This document shows positions 42,973 through 53,664 of a stretch of DNA of 64,000 nucleotides, one piece after another. Numbering within the stretch: position 1 is the first letter of the stretch; every line of letters starts with the position of its first letter. A model generated the notes under the pieces. That model worked only from the letters and a program-made list of their open reading frames with translations, ran no database searches and was not told where the DNA came from. The translations under genes and the position numbers were made by a program. This DNA is from Artemisia argyi (taxonomy: Eukaryota; Streptophyta; Magnoliopsida; Asterales; Asteraceae): contig CM060706.1 in the NCBI GenBank assembly GCA_030686995.1, positions 140,515,505 through 140,579,504 of the forward strand, written 5' to 3'.

Positions 42973-44309
42973 GATAATATTGGATATTTTATCAAATCGT
43001 GTATGTTCACTTTTCGTATGAATTCTTTCGATCCTATAAATGCCCGGGTATCACGAAATCATTATCGGAATAATTTAAGAACACTTAGTTTTTCTAGACA
43101 TAAGAATACCAAGCAGAAACAAAGAGGATTGTATGTTTTTCGTATGTTAGAATGAGACAATGAATCTGTTAATAAACATATTCTAAATGACAGTTAAGAC
43201 AATTATAGTTGGTTGTCACTGCCTTAATAAACAGCCACTACTGTTAATAAACAGTTACATCAGTTGGGAAAAAAAGGGACCCCAGCAAGGGGCTCTGCTC
43301 TTTGACCTCGCAAGAAGTGCAACCCCCTTGACCCTGCGTCTTTGTCACGGTGGAAACATGTTAGCTCAAATGAGTGTGTATTCCAAACTTCCTTAACTCG
43401 TATCCGAGCATGATATGAAATCCCATTGGTCTCATAGTAAATCTTAATTGCATAAAATAGTCGATTACACTAAAATCACCAACACTATATTACACTAATT
43501 ATTTACAATAGTAATAAAAAATAAGTAGCTTTTAACCGTTGAAGATAAGGATAGAAATGACTTGAACCTAAAGCCACCTAATTTATACTCATAACTAACA
43601 TGAACATTGAGCAAAAGCCTATTTGGAATGAGTTAGTGCTAATAGCTAGCAATTCGAAAATTAACTTAAGATCACAGTGTGGTCAAGAGAACTACATCAA
43701 AAACTAGTATCACATCATCACTACACTAATACCACACTTTTTCGCTGTCATTACTGAAAATTACATTTACTAAATAGCATTTGCATTTTGAAAAACTGAA
43801 CGGGACAATATGGTGTAAAGAGCATCGAGTACAACAAGTGTGAGTGTTGTGAGAGTCGTCACCGTTGAAGATGAAATTTGTGAGTGTAAAACTTCTTGTT
43901 GAGTTGTAACGAAGTTGTAACGAATACTAAGAAATATATGTAATACAACTGTTGGCACTTGAGAAAAATATTAGTTTAAATAACTATATTTTAAAAATAA
44001 ATAAATAAATAAACTGTCTAACAAGTGCTTGTGCTTTTAGAACATTGCTTAAAGTTCATTAATTCATTCGTGACTTTTCTTTTAAATTAAAAATGCATTT
44101 AATACACATTAATTGATCTTATAATTTACCTTAATTAGTTCTGATTTTGTAATTAACAAACTTAAAATTTTATTATCTAACTATCAAAACTAATATCTTG
44201 AGAGCACTGATTAAAAAAAAAGAAAAAAAAGGACCAATTCTTGATTCCTAATATATAACAAGTATAATTATCTCATAAAATACCACAATTTTTAATATTT
44301 TACACGTGT
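42973..44309. other. Spacer, no gene
   Basis: 43255-43370 is GC-richer (CCCCAGCAAGGGGCTCTGC, CAACCCCCTTGACCC) and looks like part of a dispersed repeat. The 69-codon frame across it has no support. The rest is AT-rich. Confidence 0.4.
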
Positions 44310-44314
44310 TTTTC

Positions 44315-44460
44315 TATCTTGTGCCTTAATGGCACATGATAAGTAGGCAAAATAGACAAAAAAAAATAATAATAATAAAAAAAATACATTCTTTATGAGA
44401 CCGAATCATTTGTGTATCAATTTTGCTTTCTTATCATGTGCCCTTAGGGCAAAAACCCAT
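44315..44460. mobile_element. Short MITE-like inverted repeat
   Basis: TGCCTTAATGGCACATGATAAG (44322-44343) recurs inverted at 44430-44451 with 2-3 mismatches, continuing into GCAAAAT on both sides; about 75 bp of A-rich sequence lies between. Size and structure fit a MITE. No target duplication was confirmed. Confidence 0.6.
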
Positions 44461-44679
44461 TTTATGCGTCTTAAGGGACTTATAATCTCATTAACAACAC
44501 AATTAGTACACTGTAATGTTTTTCCATAACTCCAATAATTACTCTAAAATAATGGCCACTTGCTCCAAGAAAATAGACAATCAAACAAACTTGATGCATA
44601 AGATAGTTATAAATTTCACCAAAAACACACAATTATTAATAAGAGAGTGGTTAATTTGGTAGACTTTTTCTTTTATAAT

Positions 44680-44802
44680 AACAAACATCTTCACTTTTAT
44701 CAAACAGAGAAAGACACACTCCCACATCTCTCAATCTTTCTCTCACCCACACACTAAAAAACACACACTGTCGGATCTTGGAAACCTTGTAAGCAAGTAA
44801 TC
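44680..44802 (+). promoter_or_regulatory. 5' region of the COBRA gene shared with its truncated copy
   Basis: ACAAACATCTTC, CTTTTAT and TCTTGGAAACCTT words here also occur at 3676-3777 in front of the truncated copy, so the duplicated unit includes leader and core promoter. The CT/CA-rich stretch at 44725-44770 is typical of a plant 5' untranslated region. Confidence 0.5.
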
Positions 44803-47416
44803 ATGGATTACTGCTTCAGATCTTTAACAAGATTGTCACTTTCCACCATTGTTGTTGCTATACTGCTTTCTTCATTCAGCTTTACTTCCACAGGTTTGGA
44901 TCTTGCTTACATTTTGTGTTCTTTTAGTCATTTTGTTACATGGGTTCTGCTTAATTTTGTTAAAAATGTGTGCTTTTAGTAGCTCAATTGACTTATTGGT
45001 CAAAGATGGTTAGTGGGTCATTTTCAAGATTGGGTTTTGGGTTTTGTGGAGTGAAAAAGGTTGGATCTTTATTGATAAAGATTCAAGATTTGTGGTTTTA
45101 ATTGGTTATTTGGATAATGGGTTTGATTGGTTTTAATGATTAAGTTATTTTAGTGAATTAGTACATGGGAAGCTGCTAAATTGCTTATTTATGTATATAT
45201 GTTTAAAGATCTTGTTTCTTTTAGTGAATCTCTTAGTATATAGAGTGATTTGTGGTATCTGGTATGTGCTATGCAAATTGTTTTGTAGATGAAGATCAGT
45301 TAATCTTTAATGAAACAGTATTATGCTAATCTGAGTTTTTTATGTTTGATAATCTTGAGATCACTGAATTGTAAGATTTCTGCAATAAGGGGGTGTTTTG
45401 TTGAAAAATAGAGATTGAGCTAACGGCGTATATTGTCAACGAACGAAACGGTACATCATACGTAGTAGTTGCGATAGGAATATAGGATTTGGATCTAGGC
45501 TGCTTCATGACCTTTATAGATTTGTTGTTGACGCTCAGACACCTAGATGAAGCTTAACAGGTTAGAAAATGAATGATGTAATCATCTGCTATAAACACTG
45601 TATTACATTAAGTGAACGGTTAATCATTTCTTTTGATAGCTCTGTATAATTCAGATCATGTGTGCTTTCTATAATGGTTTTCTGTTCTGTGCTTGCCAGT
45701 TTACTTTATGATGCACAATCATTTGCACAGTTAAGTCGTTGGCATTGATTATCTAATGATATTTCTTTTTGTTTGTTAATTTACAGAAGCTTATGATGCA
45801 CTTGACCCAAATGGAAACATCACAATCAAGTGGGATATCATTAGTTGGACCCCTGATGGCTACGTTGTAAGTAACATAAAACATTTATTTCTGTTTGATG
45901 TTCGTAATTACAGATAGTACCTGTGCATTCAAGATCTTTGATGTTGCTATATAGCTACTCATATTTTGATTTTGTTTCCTGCAGGCAGTTGTTACAATGT
46001 ATAATTTCCAGCAATACCGCCATGTGTCGCCTCCCGGATGGACCTTAGGTTGGACGTGGGCTAAGAAAGAAGTGATATGGAGCATGATGGGGGCTCAAAC
46101 CACGGAGCAAGGAGACTGTTCTAGATACAAGAGTGCACCACCACATTGCTGTAAGAAGACCCCAACGGTTGTTGATTTATTACCCGGAACACCTTACAAT
46201 CAGCAGATTGCAAATTGCTGTAAGGGAGGTGTTATCAACTCATGGGCCCAAAGTCCCGACAATTATGCTAGCTCATTCCAAGTTAGTGTGGGTGCAGCCG
46301 GAACCACCAACAAAACGGTCAAGCCACCCAAGAACTTCACCTTGCTTGCACCCGGCCCTGGCTATACATGTGGACCTGGTGTCGTTGGTAAACCAACAAA
46401 GTTCATTACTGCAGATGGAAGAAGAGTAACTCAAGCTATGAGTAAGTATTACTAAAGTTACGTCTAGACTATTTAACCATCAAATTGTTAAAAGATTCTC
46501 ACCCCCTAAATCTTTTTTTGCCAGTGACATGGAACGTTACGTGTACCTATTCACAGTTTTTGGCTCAGAAAACACCCACTTGCTGTGTATCACTCTCTTC
46601 GTTTTACAATGAGACGATTGTACCCTGCCCAACATGCACCTGTGGATGCCAAAATAACATTACTCACCCTGGAAGTTGTGTAAAGTAAGGCCTTTTATTT
46701 TTGATTTTGGCTCCCGATTTTGTTATACAGTATTCTAACTTCTCCCAATCGTATATGCAGCCCAAATTCGCCATATCTAGCTTCTGTTGTTAATGGTCCT
46801 GGTAAAAACAGCTTGACTCCATTGGTTCAATGCACGAAACATATGTGCCCTATTCGAGTTCACTGGCATGTGAAGCTGAATTACAAGGAATACTGGCGTG
46901 TGAAGGTCACCATTACAAACTTTAACTACAGGATGAATTACTCTCAGTGGAACTTAGTCGCTCAACACCCAAACTTCGACAACCTTACTCAAATTTTCAG
47001 TTTCAACTACAAACCACTGACTCCTTATTCTTCCATAAGTAAGTTCACTAACATATCAATAATTTCTTGATACATTTTGTTTGTGTAAGCAGATAAAAGC
47101 AAGTACTAACTTGTTTCTGAAACTCTATACAGATGATACTGCTATGCTATGGGGAGTTAAGTTCTACAACGATTTTCTAAATCAAGCTGGACCATTAGGG
47201 AACGTTCAGTCAGAGCTACTCTTCCGTAAAGACAAATCAACATTCACATTTGAAAAGGGTTGGGCGTTTCCTAGAAGAATCTATTTCAATGGGGACAATT
47301 GTGTGATGCCACCACCTGATGCATACCCATATCTCCCAAACGCTAGTTCTCGTCTAAACTTCTCTTTACTGACTCTACTGGCAACGTCGTTAGCCTTTTT
47401 CTTTGCTTTTGTTTGA
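44803..47416 (+). CDS. COB: COBRA, GPI-anchored cell-wall protein
   Basis: Six exons: 44803-44893, 45787-45866, 45985-46441, 46525-46684, 46761-47038, 47133-47416. All introns are GT-AG, phases are consistent, and the total is 1,350 nt for 449 residues, the usual COBRA length. Signal peptide about 1-30. The N-terminal cellulose-binding-like region follows (PGWTLGWTWAKKEVIWSM, GTPYNQQIANCCKGG), then the CCVS motif at residues 229-232 in a cysteine-rich stretch (CPTCTCGCQ). Next come MCPIRVHWHVKLNYKEYWRV and WGVKFYND, and a hydrophobic C-terminus after a likely anchor site near Asn425. Several N-glycosylation sites are present. COBRA proteins sit outside the plasma membrane and guide cellulose microfibril orientation in elongating cells. 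The first intron is long (893 bp). The similarity is closest to COBRA itself or COBL1. Confidence 0.95.
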
Positions 47417-48629
47417 TGTTGGAGTAGCCCTTAAAGATTTTTCACACGTGGGTGTCTACACGTTTCACAAGTAAGTTTAAGTGTGTAATGTGGGTGAAAT
47501 CATTTTTTCGTCACTGTTTATTTAATGTATTTTCTTGTAGAGTAGTTGAAGTCATAGTGTTGTTTACAGTTGTATAATTTAAACCTACACATTATAAGTT
47601 AAATCTGATAAATTCGATTTTGGTTCTGTTCATGTATTTCTCTGGTTATATCCTAATTGAAATTAAGTTGTGTCCAGATCAAAACATTTTCATTCAGTTC
47701 CAAAGAATGTGACAGTTTTGTGTACCTCTGCAGTCTCTGCAGTACGAGCTACAACTAGATTAATCTCCTGAAGAAAATACTTGAATTCAAACATTTAACT
47801 TGATTGTATTTTGTTCTCTTCTTAGTAGTGTTGGTATCTTTAGTTCGAGGGTTTAAACCTCACAATGGACGTTTACTTTTCCCAATATTTCGTTATGGCA
47901 ACTATACCCAAAAATTACTCTTATGGTAACTAAAGTAGTTAAGTCTGTACTAGCATGATTTTTGAAAGGGTGTTTATATATATCGCCTCCTCACCCTTCT
48001 TGCCTTCTTGAATACTATGTGCTAAATTACACGTGGCTTTTACGTGTCCCTAACGTGGCAATATGAACATCTTCCCAAACATGCCCCATTCTATTCGTCC
48101 CAGTTCGATTTCTGCCAACTCAGATCAATAGTTGTTGATATTCATCTGAAAACAGCAATTGGTTTTTGTAACAACCTGAAAAAAAGAAAAAAGAAATTTT
48201 TACCATCATCTTTTTCACCATATTTATCTTATGCCCTAGCTCCGCCAAAATAAGCAAGACTTAAAAAGTTAAATGGAAATAAAATAGGTGCCAGTTCCAT
48301 AGGCTTGTAGGTATGAGTTCGGATGTAGGTTATTCTCTATACTAGCCATAGAGAACACACTGTCTCACGAATCGTTTAGAGTGTTAGCAGATTTCTTAGC
48401 GGAAAAAAAAGTCACTTGTCTCTTCAATTGACTTTCACTCAAAATCCCATTCCAGTTGCATCGGCTAGTCAAAGATCATCCCAAAATTGATTCAAAAGAT
48501 GCAATTCAAGAAGCCCATTTCACATAAATGGCGACGTTAGAGACTAATGGCATAAATTTTCTAACTTTAAAGTGTATAGGTAAAACTTGGTATAAGAGCG
48601 CAAGGTGTGATAGTGACGAATAACGCGTT
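47417..48629. other. COBRA 3' flank and spacer
   Basis: The 3' untranslated region probably extends some 200 bp beyond the stop. No further gene is recognised; 48180-48240 is AT-rich. Confidence 0.4.
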
Positions 48630-48823
48630 ATTCGTCTCAGCGCCATATCTTCACCCTCCCAACAACACTAACAACTAATATAATCCCCGCCGTTCAAAAA
48701 AATAAATAAATAAATAACACTAACAACTAAAATACCCTCCCCAACAAAAAAACCAATAATAGGTCCCACAAAACACCGCACCAAAAATACCCACTCACGC
48801 GGGCATACACACACACACAAAAT

Positions 48824-48915
48824 TGGCGGACGAACAAATGCGGACGAATAATTGGAATGGCTAAAGTGATGGCGGACGAACAAATGCGGACGAATAATTG
48901 GAATGGCTAAAGTGA
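48824..48915. repeat. Exact tandem duplication of a 46-bp unit
   Basis: A 46-bp unit starting TGGCGGACGAACAAATGCGG is present twice in a row (48824-48869, 48870-48915) with a third partial copy near 48973. It lies in a region (48630-49010) with repeated CGGACGAA words and a (CA)n tract at 48807-48819, probably a MITE-like repeat. Confidence 0.8.
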
Positions 48916-49129
48916 CGAATGGTGGACGAATAACACGAGGGACGATGTAGTATAACACGTTGTTGGGTCAAATGGTGGACGAACAAATGCCCGCACCGAG
49001 CTCTCTAACCATTAGGATCAAGCGTGTAATAATTTAGTCATAAACATATGATCGACTTTAACTCAAACACTCAGAACAATTGAGTTGATAAGCAAGTAAA
49101 TAAGCAATCCTGATTGACACGGTCTAAAT

Positions 49130-49335
49130 GCATCTCCAATGCAAGTTTTTTAAAATGTTTTCACTATCTCCAAAAGTCGTTTGGAAGACTTTTTCCGTTA
49201 GAGAGACAAGATTTTTGTAGTGAAGACTTGACAAACTCCAAGCTTTTAAGAAAAGCTTTTCCTTATATTAAATATAATTTCTTCTCACATTCTTATCTTA
49301 AAAACTTTTCAACAGGTTTTTTTGCATTGGAGTAG
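49130..49335. mobile_element. MITE-like element with CTCCAATGCAA ends
   Basis: CTCCAATGCAA at 49134-49144 is inverted at 49322-49332 (TTGCATTGGAG). The inside is rich in AAAGCTTTT-like words. This matches a common short non-autonomous DNA transposon form; family and target duplication are not settled. Confidence 0.5.
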
Positions 49336-49391
49336 TTTTGGCTTTTGACACAGTAGCTTTTGCATCGGAATAGTTTTTCTTGCATCGATCA

Positions 49392-50036
49392 TCATTGCTC
49401 GTTATTGATGTTTTCCGTAAAAACATGATTATTTTTTTGGAACTCAGAAGCGGCTTCAATGTCTTGTAAGAGATATGGTTTCAACAGGATTGGTGGTTCC
49501 TCTAACTTGATGTATTCCTCAAACTGTGTACTCCCTAATTTGGCCAGCAGGTCTGCGCAATAGTTACCATCTCTTCTTGTATGAACCATGGTGCATTTTT
49601 GGTCTCTCATTATCATGTTAATAGCATCCATAACAGACTTCCACGGGTGGAGCATATCAAGGACTTCCAAACCAAGCATTAGAACAGCTTGACAGTCGGT
49701 CTCAATCAGCACATTGGACAAACTCTTATCGCTGATCAAGCACAACCCTTTATGGATACTCCAAATTTCAGCCTCAAGACTTGTACACCATCTTGTAGTA
49801 ATGTTGCCCATATACCCACACACCCATGTGCCTTTGCTATCTCGTATTAGACCCCTGAAACTTGATGGACCTGGACTTCCTATTGAACTCTCGTCAGTGT
49901 TTAATTTCAGGATGTTATCCCCCGGGAACATCCATCTGGATTTCATCATCAACAAATATTCTTGTTGATGAAGCAGATGATGATGGGGGTGATATGGTGG
50001 AGCCATCGCACACATAGGCATGAAAACAAATTCCAT
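49392..50036 (-). CDS. RNase H-fold (RVT_3) protein, single exon
   Basis: 214 residues, uninterrupted. The RNase H core lies at about 42-175: KLNTDES with Asp48, SLEAEIW with Glu90, IETDCQA with Asp114, and a late H..R..GNYCADLLAKL. These are the catalytic positions of the plant LINE-derived RNase H family. Such genes are common in plants as stand-alone frames; many are relics of LINE ORF2 C-termini, some may be domesticated. No RT sequence lies nearby. The N-terminal 35 residues are His/Met-rich and may not be part of the real protein. A (TA)n tract at 50106-50131 lies 70 bp upstream. Confidence 0.65.
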   Translation of the reverse strand: MEFVFMPMCAMAPPYHPHHHLLHQQEYLLMMKSRWMFPGDNILKLNTDESSIGSPGPSSFRGLIRDSKGTWVCGYMGNITTRWCTSLEAEIWSIHKGLCLISDKSLSNVLIETDCQAVLMLGLEVLDMLHPWKSVMDAINMIMRDQKCTMVHTRRDGNYCADLLAKLGSTQFEEYIKLEEPPILLKPYLLQDIEAASEFQKNNHVFTENINNEQ

Positions 50037-50105
50037 TTCGTTCTCTTTGTGATCAAATATGAATTGATGGTTTATGTGTGTATGTGTGTGTTAATGAAAG
50101 AAGTT

Positions 50106-50131
50106 TATATATATATATATATATATATATA
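50106..50131. repeat. (TA)n microsatellite
   Basis: Short run of TA dinucleotides upstream of the RNase H-like gene. Confidence 0.85.
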
Positions 50132-50539
50132 CCAAGCAAGTTTCCAAAATATTACTATACTTAGGAAACAACAAGTTAATTTCTTATTAGTTTCAATTTG
50201 ATTTTCATATAGTCAATCTTGTGGAATTATTCTTCTATTTGAGGGTCTCAAAGTAGCCAGTATAAAGAAGAATGAGATCATTCACGTCATTGTCATTCTC
50301 TATTTGACATTAGTTTTAAATAGAAAAGATAAAATGTCTCATTCTTTCACATAATATAATCAAAAAAGTAAACGATCAAGAAGAGACGGGTGAGCTAGAT
50401 TGAGAAATATTACATTATTCACAAACAAAACAACTAATGATGTAACCATGTCTAGAACCACCATTTCAAAGTGACCGGTTCATAAGATCACATCTTTTGC
50501 AGCGTATAGATCTTCGATAATGAACAACCATTGGCCTTT
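50132..50539. other. Spacer
   Basis: No gene or repeat recognised; it lies between the RNase H-like gene and the COBRA relic. Confidence 0.35.
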
Positions 50540-50830
50540 GATTTTGTTTGTTACTTTGTATAAGCGTCTGATGTACCGGCCTTCCCCTGGACGTTGGGTT
50601 GGACATGGGCTAAGAAAGAGGTAATATGAGTCGGAGTGGAGCATGATAGGTTCTCAAACCATAATTCCACAAAGCAATTCAAGGAGACTGTCATAGAGAT
50701 CAAAGTGCATCAGCAAATTGTTGCAGGAAAACCCCCCTCATTTGCAGGATTATTAACATGTTCTTTTACAATAAGAGATTGCAAATTGCTTTATGGGAGG
50801 TTTTATAAATTCGTAGGGCCAAAGCGCTCC
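50540..50830 (+). pseudogene. Highly decayed COBRA exon-3 relic
   Basis: Alignment by eye to exon 3 of the COBRA gene shows CCTGGACGTTGGGTTGGAC with GGGCTAAGAAAGAGGTAATATG (codons for a WTLGWTWAKKEVIW-like stretch), AGCATGATAGG, CAAGGAGACTGT, and ACAATAAGAGATTGCAAATTGCTTTATGGGAGG (for the NQQIANCCKGG stretch), in the right order but with indels and shifted frames. The signal peptide, other exons and splice sites are not recognisable. This is a third COBRA copy, long dead. Confidence 0.7.
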
Positions 50831-51109
50831 CAACTACTAGTAATATACAGTAGTTTATTTGTTACAAGTGGGATATAAACTTAATCATCTACAATTGTGG
50901 TATGGCTGGTTTTAGAGGCTAGGCTAACTTGCCTAACATTCTAAAACAGCTTTTTGTATAAGCTATGATATCTCGTTATGCATTTTTGTATAAGCGTCGT
51001 TATGCATTTTTAAGACAGCTTTTTGTATAAGCTATGATATCTCGTTATGCATTTTTAAGCTACACAGTTTACTTCGTATAAGCTATGATGTTTCGTTATG
51101 TATTTTTAA

Positions 51110-51240
51110 CAAGGTTATAAATAGCGTGAGGCGTGGCGGCGAAGCCAAGCCTCAAGCTATACGAGATATAGCGAAACTATAGCGTTTTTTGAGGCGTGAC
51201 CAAGGCGGCATAATTTTTTATAGATTTATATATTTATATC

Positions 51241-51305
<65 letters not shown>

Positions 51306-51734
51306 AGTTTGCAAAACGCGTTATACATAAGAAATAAACTCAAAAAGCTAAACTATCATTGCATTTTTCGTCATTTCTTTAAATAAAACCTTCTCCGTGA
51401 GAGTAAACTGCAAAAAGATAAAATGTAAAAACCTAAAAACTACGGTATAAAACATCACATTCACAGATTGACATTCACTTGTTATATTATCTTTTAGCAT
51501 TTGATTTATAAAGTTAGCCCAAGCCCGAGTTCCTTCTAGCCCAATAATAGTAAATCACTAAATCCTACAAAAGCTTCAAAATAAAGCGCCACGCTTCACG
51601 TTATAGCACGCCTTACCACGCTTTCTCGTGCTTCATAACACGCTACGCCTTAAGAAGACGCCTTGGCCTGTTGCGTAACATGGAGGCCACGCCTCGCGCT
51701 ATGGCGCCGCTATGGCACGCTATTTAGAACCCTG
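51110..51734. mobile_element. hAT-like non-autonomous element with 8-bp target duplication
   Basis: Begins CAAGGTTATAAATAGCG and ends CGCTATTTAGAACCCTG; these are imperfect inverted repeats of about 17 bp that extend with mismatches into the GCG-rich interior. The 8-bp duplication ATTTTTAA lies at 51102-51109 and 51735-51742. An 8-bp duplication and CAGGGTT-like ends fit hAT transposons. The inside has GC-rich ends (GCGAGGCGTGG-like words) and a (TA)n run at 51248-51301 but no transposase. Confidence 0.85.
51248..51301. repeat. (TA)n microsatellite inside the hAT-like element
   Basis: About 54 bp of TA dinucleotides. Confidence 0.9.
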
Positions 51735-52400
51735 ATTTTTAAGCTACACATCCAAAACTCTGTCTTTTTGTATAAGCTATGATGTTTCGTTATGCATTTT
51801 TAAGCTATGCAGTTTTTTCATATAGGCTATGATGTTTGTTATGTAATTTTAGAAGCTATGCTAGCCTAAGCCTAGCCTCCAAAACTCAGTCTTTTTATAT
51901 AGGCTATGATGTTTCGTTATGTATTTTTAAGCTACGTAGTTTACTTCGTATAAGCTATGATGCATCATTATGCATTTTTAAGTTACGCAGTTTTTTCTTA
52001 TAGACTATGATGTTTCATTATGTATTTTTAAGCAATTTTTTTGGTTTAAGCAATGATGTTTCGTTTAAGCTATGATGTTCCAGTTTTTTCGTTTATTTCG
52101 TTATGTTTTTTTAAGCTATGATGTTTCGTTATAGAGTGTAGGCTCTTAAAATAAGACTAGCCTAAGCTCGAAGAACTAGTTTCATCGTTTAAGCTATGAT
52201 GTTTCGTTATGTATTTTTAAGCTATGATGTTTAGTTATAGAGTGTAGGGTCTTAAAATGTATTTTTAAGCATTGATGTATCGTTATAGAGTTTAGGCTTT
52301 TAAAATAAGACTAGCCTAAGCTCGAAAAACTAGTTTTTTTCATTTAAGCTATGATGTTTTGTTATGTATTTTTAAGCTATGATGTTTCGTTATGTATTTG

Positions 52401-53085
52401 TTATACATGCTATTTTATAAACGGATAATAACTTTAAAAATCATCATACTTATCTAAAAATAATCTTCTGGGTATCGAACAAATTTTTTTTTGCTTATAC
52501 GGGTATATTAAACTTTTAAATTCGGAATTTTTGAGGTACTAATCTTTCAAATTCTGTCTTTCTGAGGTCCTTTTGTGACATTTTTGCCCATGAATTTTTA
52601 ACAATTTGAAAAGAAAAAACGTAATAAAGTACTTCAAAAAGTCCGAAATTGAAAGTTTAACACCCATATAAACAAAAAATTTTGTTCGATATTCAAAACA
52701 TTATTTTTGAACAAATATGATATCCCTTTTACAAATAACGAGCGACTTGACTCGAATGGTGACATCATCCTTACGCTTCCAAGGATTTTTTTTATTCTAT
52801 TCTGATGGATTCAAAAAAGTGTGCAAAAGCTCAATGGGTTATATAACATTGCCATTAAGCTACCTATGGTTCTACTCAATATCCTATATATCTAAAGCCC
52901 AGGATTTGGGTGCTTCAAAATGTTGTAAGAAACAGTTGGAATAACACTAAAACATGCTCCATATTGTTGTACAGAATAGTTGGAATAACAGTAGCCATAA
53001 ACAGTTGAATAACAGTACCCATATTCTTTCTTTATGAGGCCCAAAAATCTCCCCATCCTTCCAGATTCATCCATTCTAAAAAAAA
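52401..53085. other. Spacer, no gene
   Basis: AT-rich; contains an imperfect inverted repeat (about 52470-52540 against 52615-52700, words GAACAAATTTTTT and AAAAAATTTTGTTC) that may be a MITE. A short A run (53079-53090) precedes the possible gene start. Confidence 0.35.
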
Positions 53086-53090
53086 AAAAA

Positions 53091-53664
53091 CGTTGACATT
53101 CAAATAACACTCAAACCCTAGATTCTTCCACATCCACAAATCCCAAATCACACACACATCACACGGGCCTCTCTCTATTGCATACGATTGTATCACTTTG
53201 ATTGATATGTGAAGGTAAGTCATTCACTTTCGATTGGGTTTGGGTTTTAGATTGTTGTATGAATCAATATATGAATCATAATTAGTTTAGTGGTTTTAGT
53301 TTTGGTGGTGATTACAATTTTGGGCTATGCGTATAATGTGTTTGATGAAATGTCTAGGTTAAGAGTAGTGAAGTTGCAACTTTTTGTTTACATTAAAAAG
53401 CTGCATCCTTTCTCACATTAATGTTTTGTGCAGGTTTTATTGAGGATTTCATTGTTGTGGACTCCCATAATTAGGCACCATTTTTGTATTCCAGGTACTT
53501 CCATGTTTTTTTTCTTCTGAAAGTGTTAATTTAGATTTATGCGTAGGTTGTTTTAGTATTTTTAGCATGCGTTGGTGTATTACTTATTTACTTTACAATT
53601 TGATTTTACATAGTAGGTATTTAAGTAGCACGTTTAGGAATCAATTATAGCTTATGGCCCCTTA
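53091..53664 (+). other. Possible 5' untranslated exons of an unidentified gene
   Basis: 53091-53213 has a CA-rich and CT-rich leader ending AAG|GTAAGT, a good plant donor site. Candidate acceptor GTGCAG ends at 53433, and a short exon could run to 53494 (CCAG|GTAC). No start codon with a long frame follows. The region continues after the LARD insertion at 63638. Gene identity is unknown and the exons are predicted from splice-like sequence only. Confidence 0.25.

Larger units (their letters stand above)
50940..52400. repeat. Local repeat field of AAGCTATGATGTTTCGTTATG
   Basis: The word AAGCTATGATGTTTCGTTAT, with TGTATTTTTAAGCTA, recurs about 15 times between 50960 and 52400, loosely tandem (about 40-60 bp apart) and with many variants. 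A longer unit with GACTAGCCTAAGCTCGAAGA appears twice (about 52150 and 52310). The hAT-like element at 51110-51734 is inserted in it. No coding function is seen. Confidence 0.75.

Noticed and set aside
43187..43396. 69-codon frame in a GC-richer stretch
   Set aside because: No domain; the stretch looks like a dispersed repeat.
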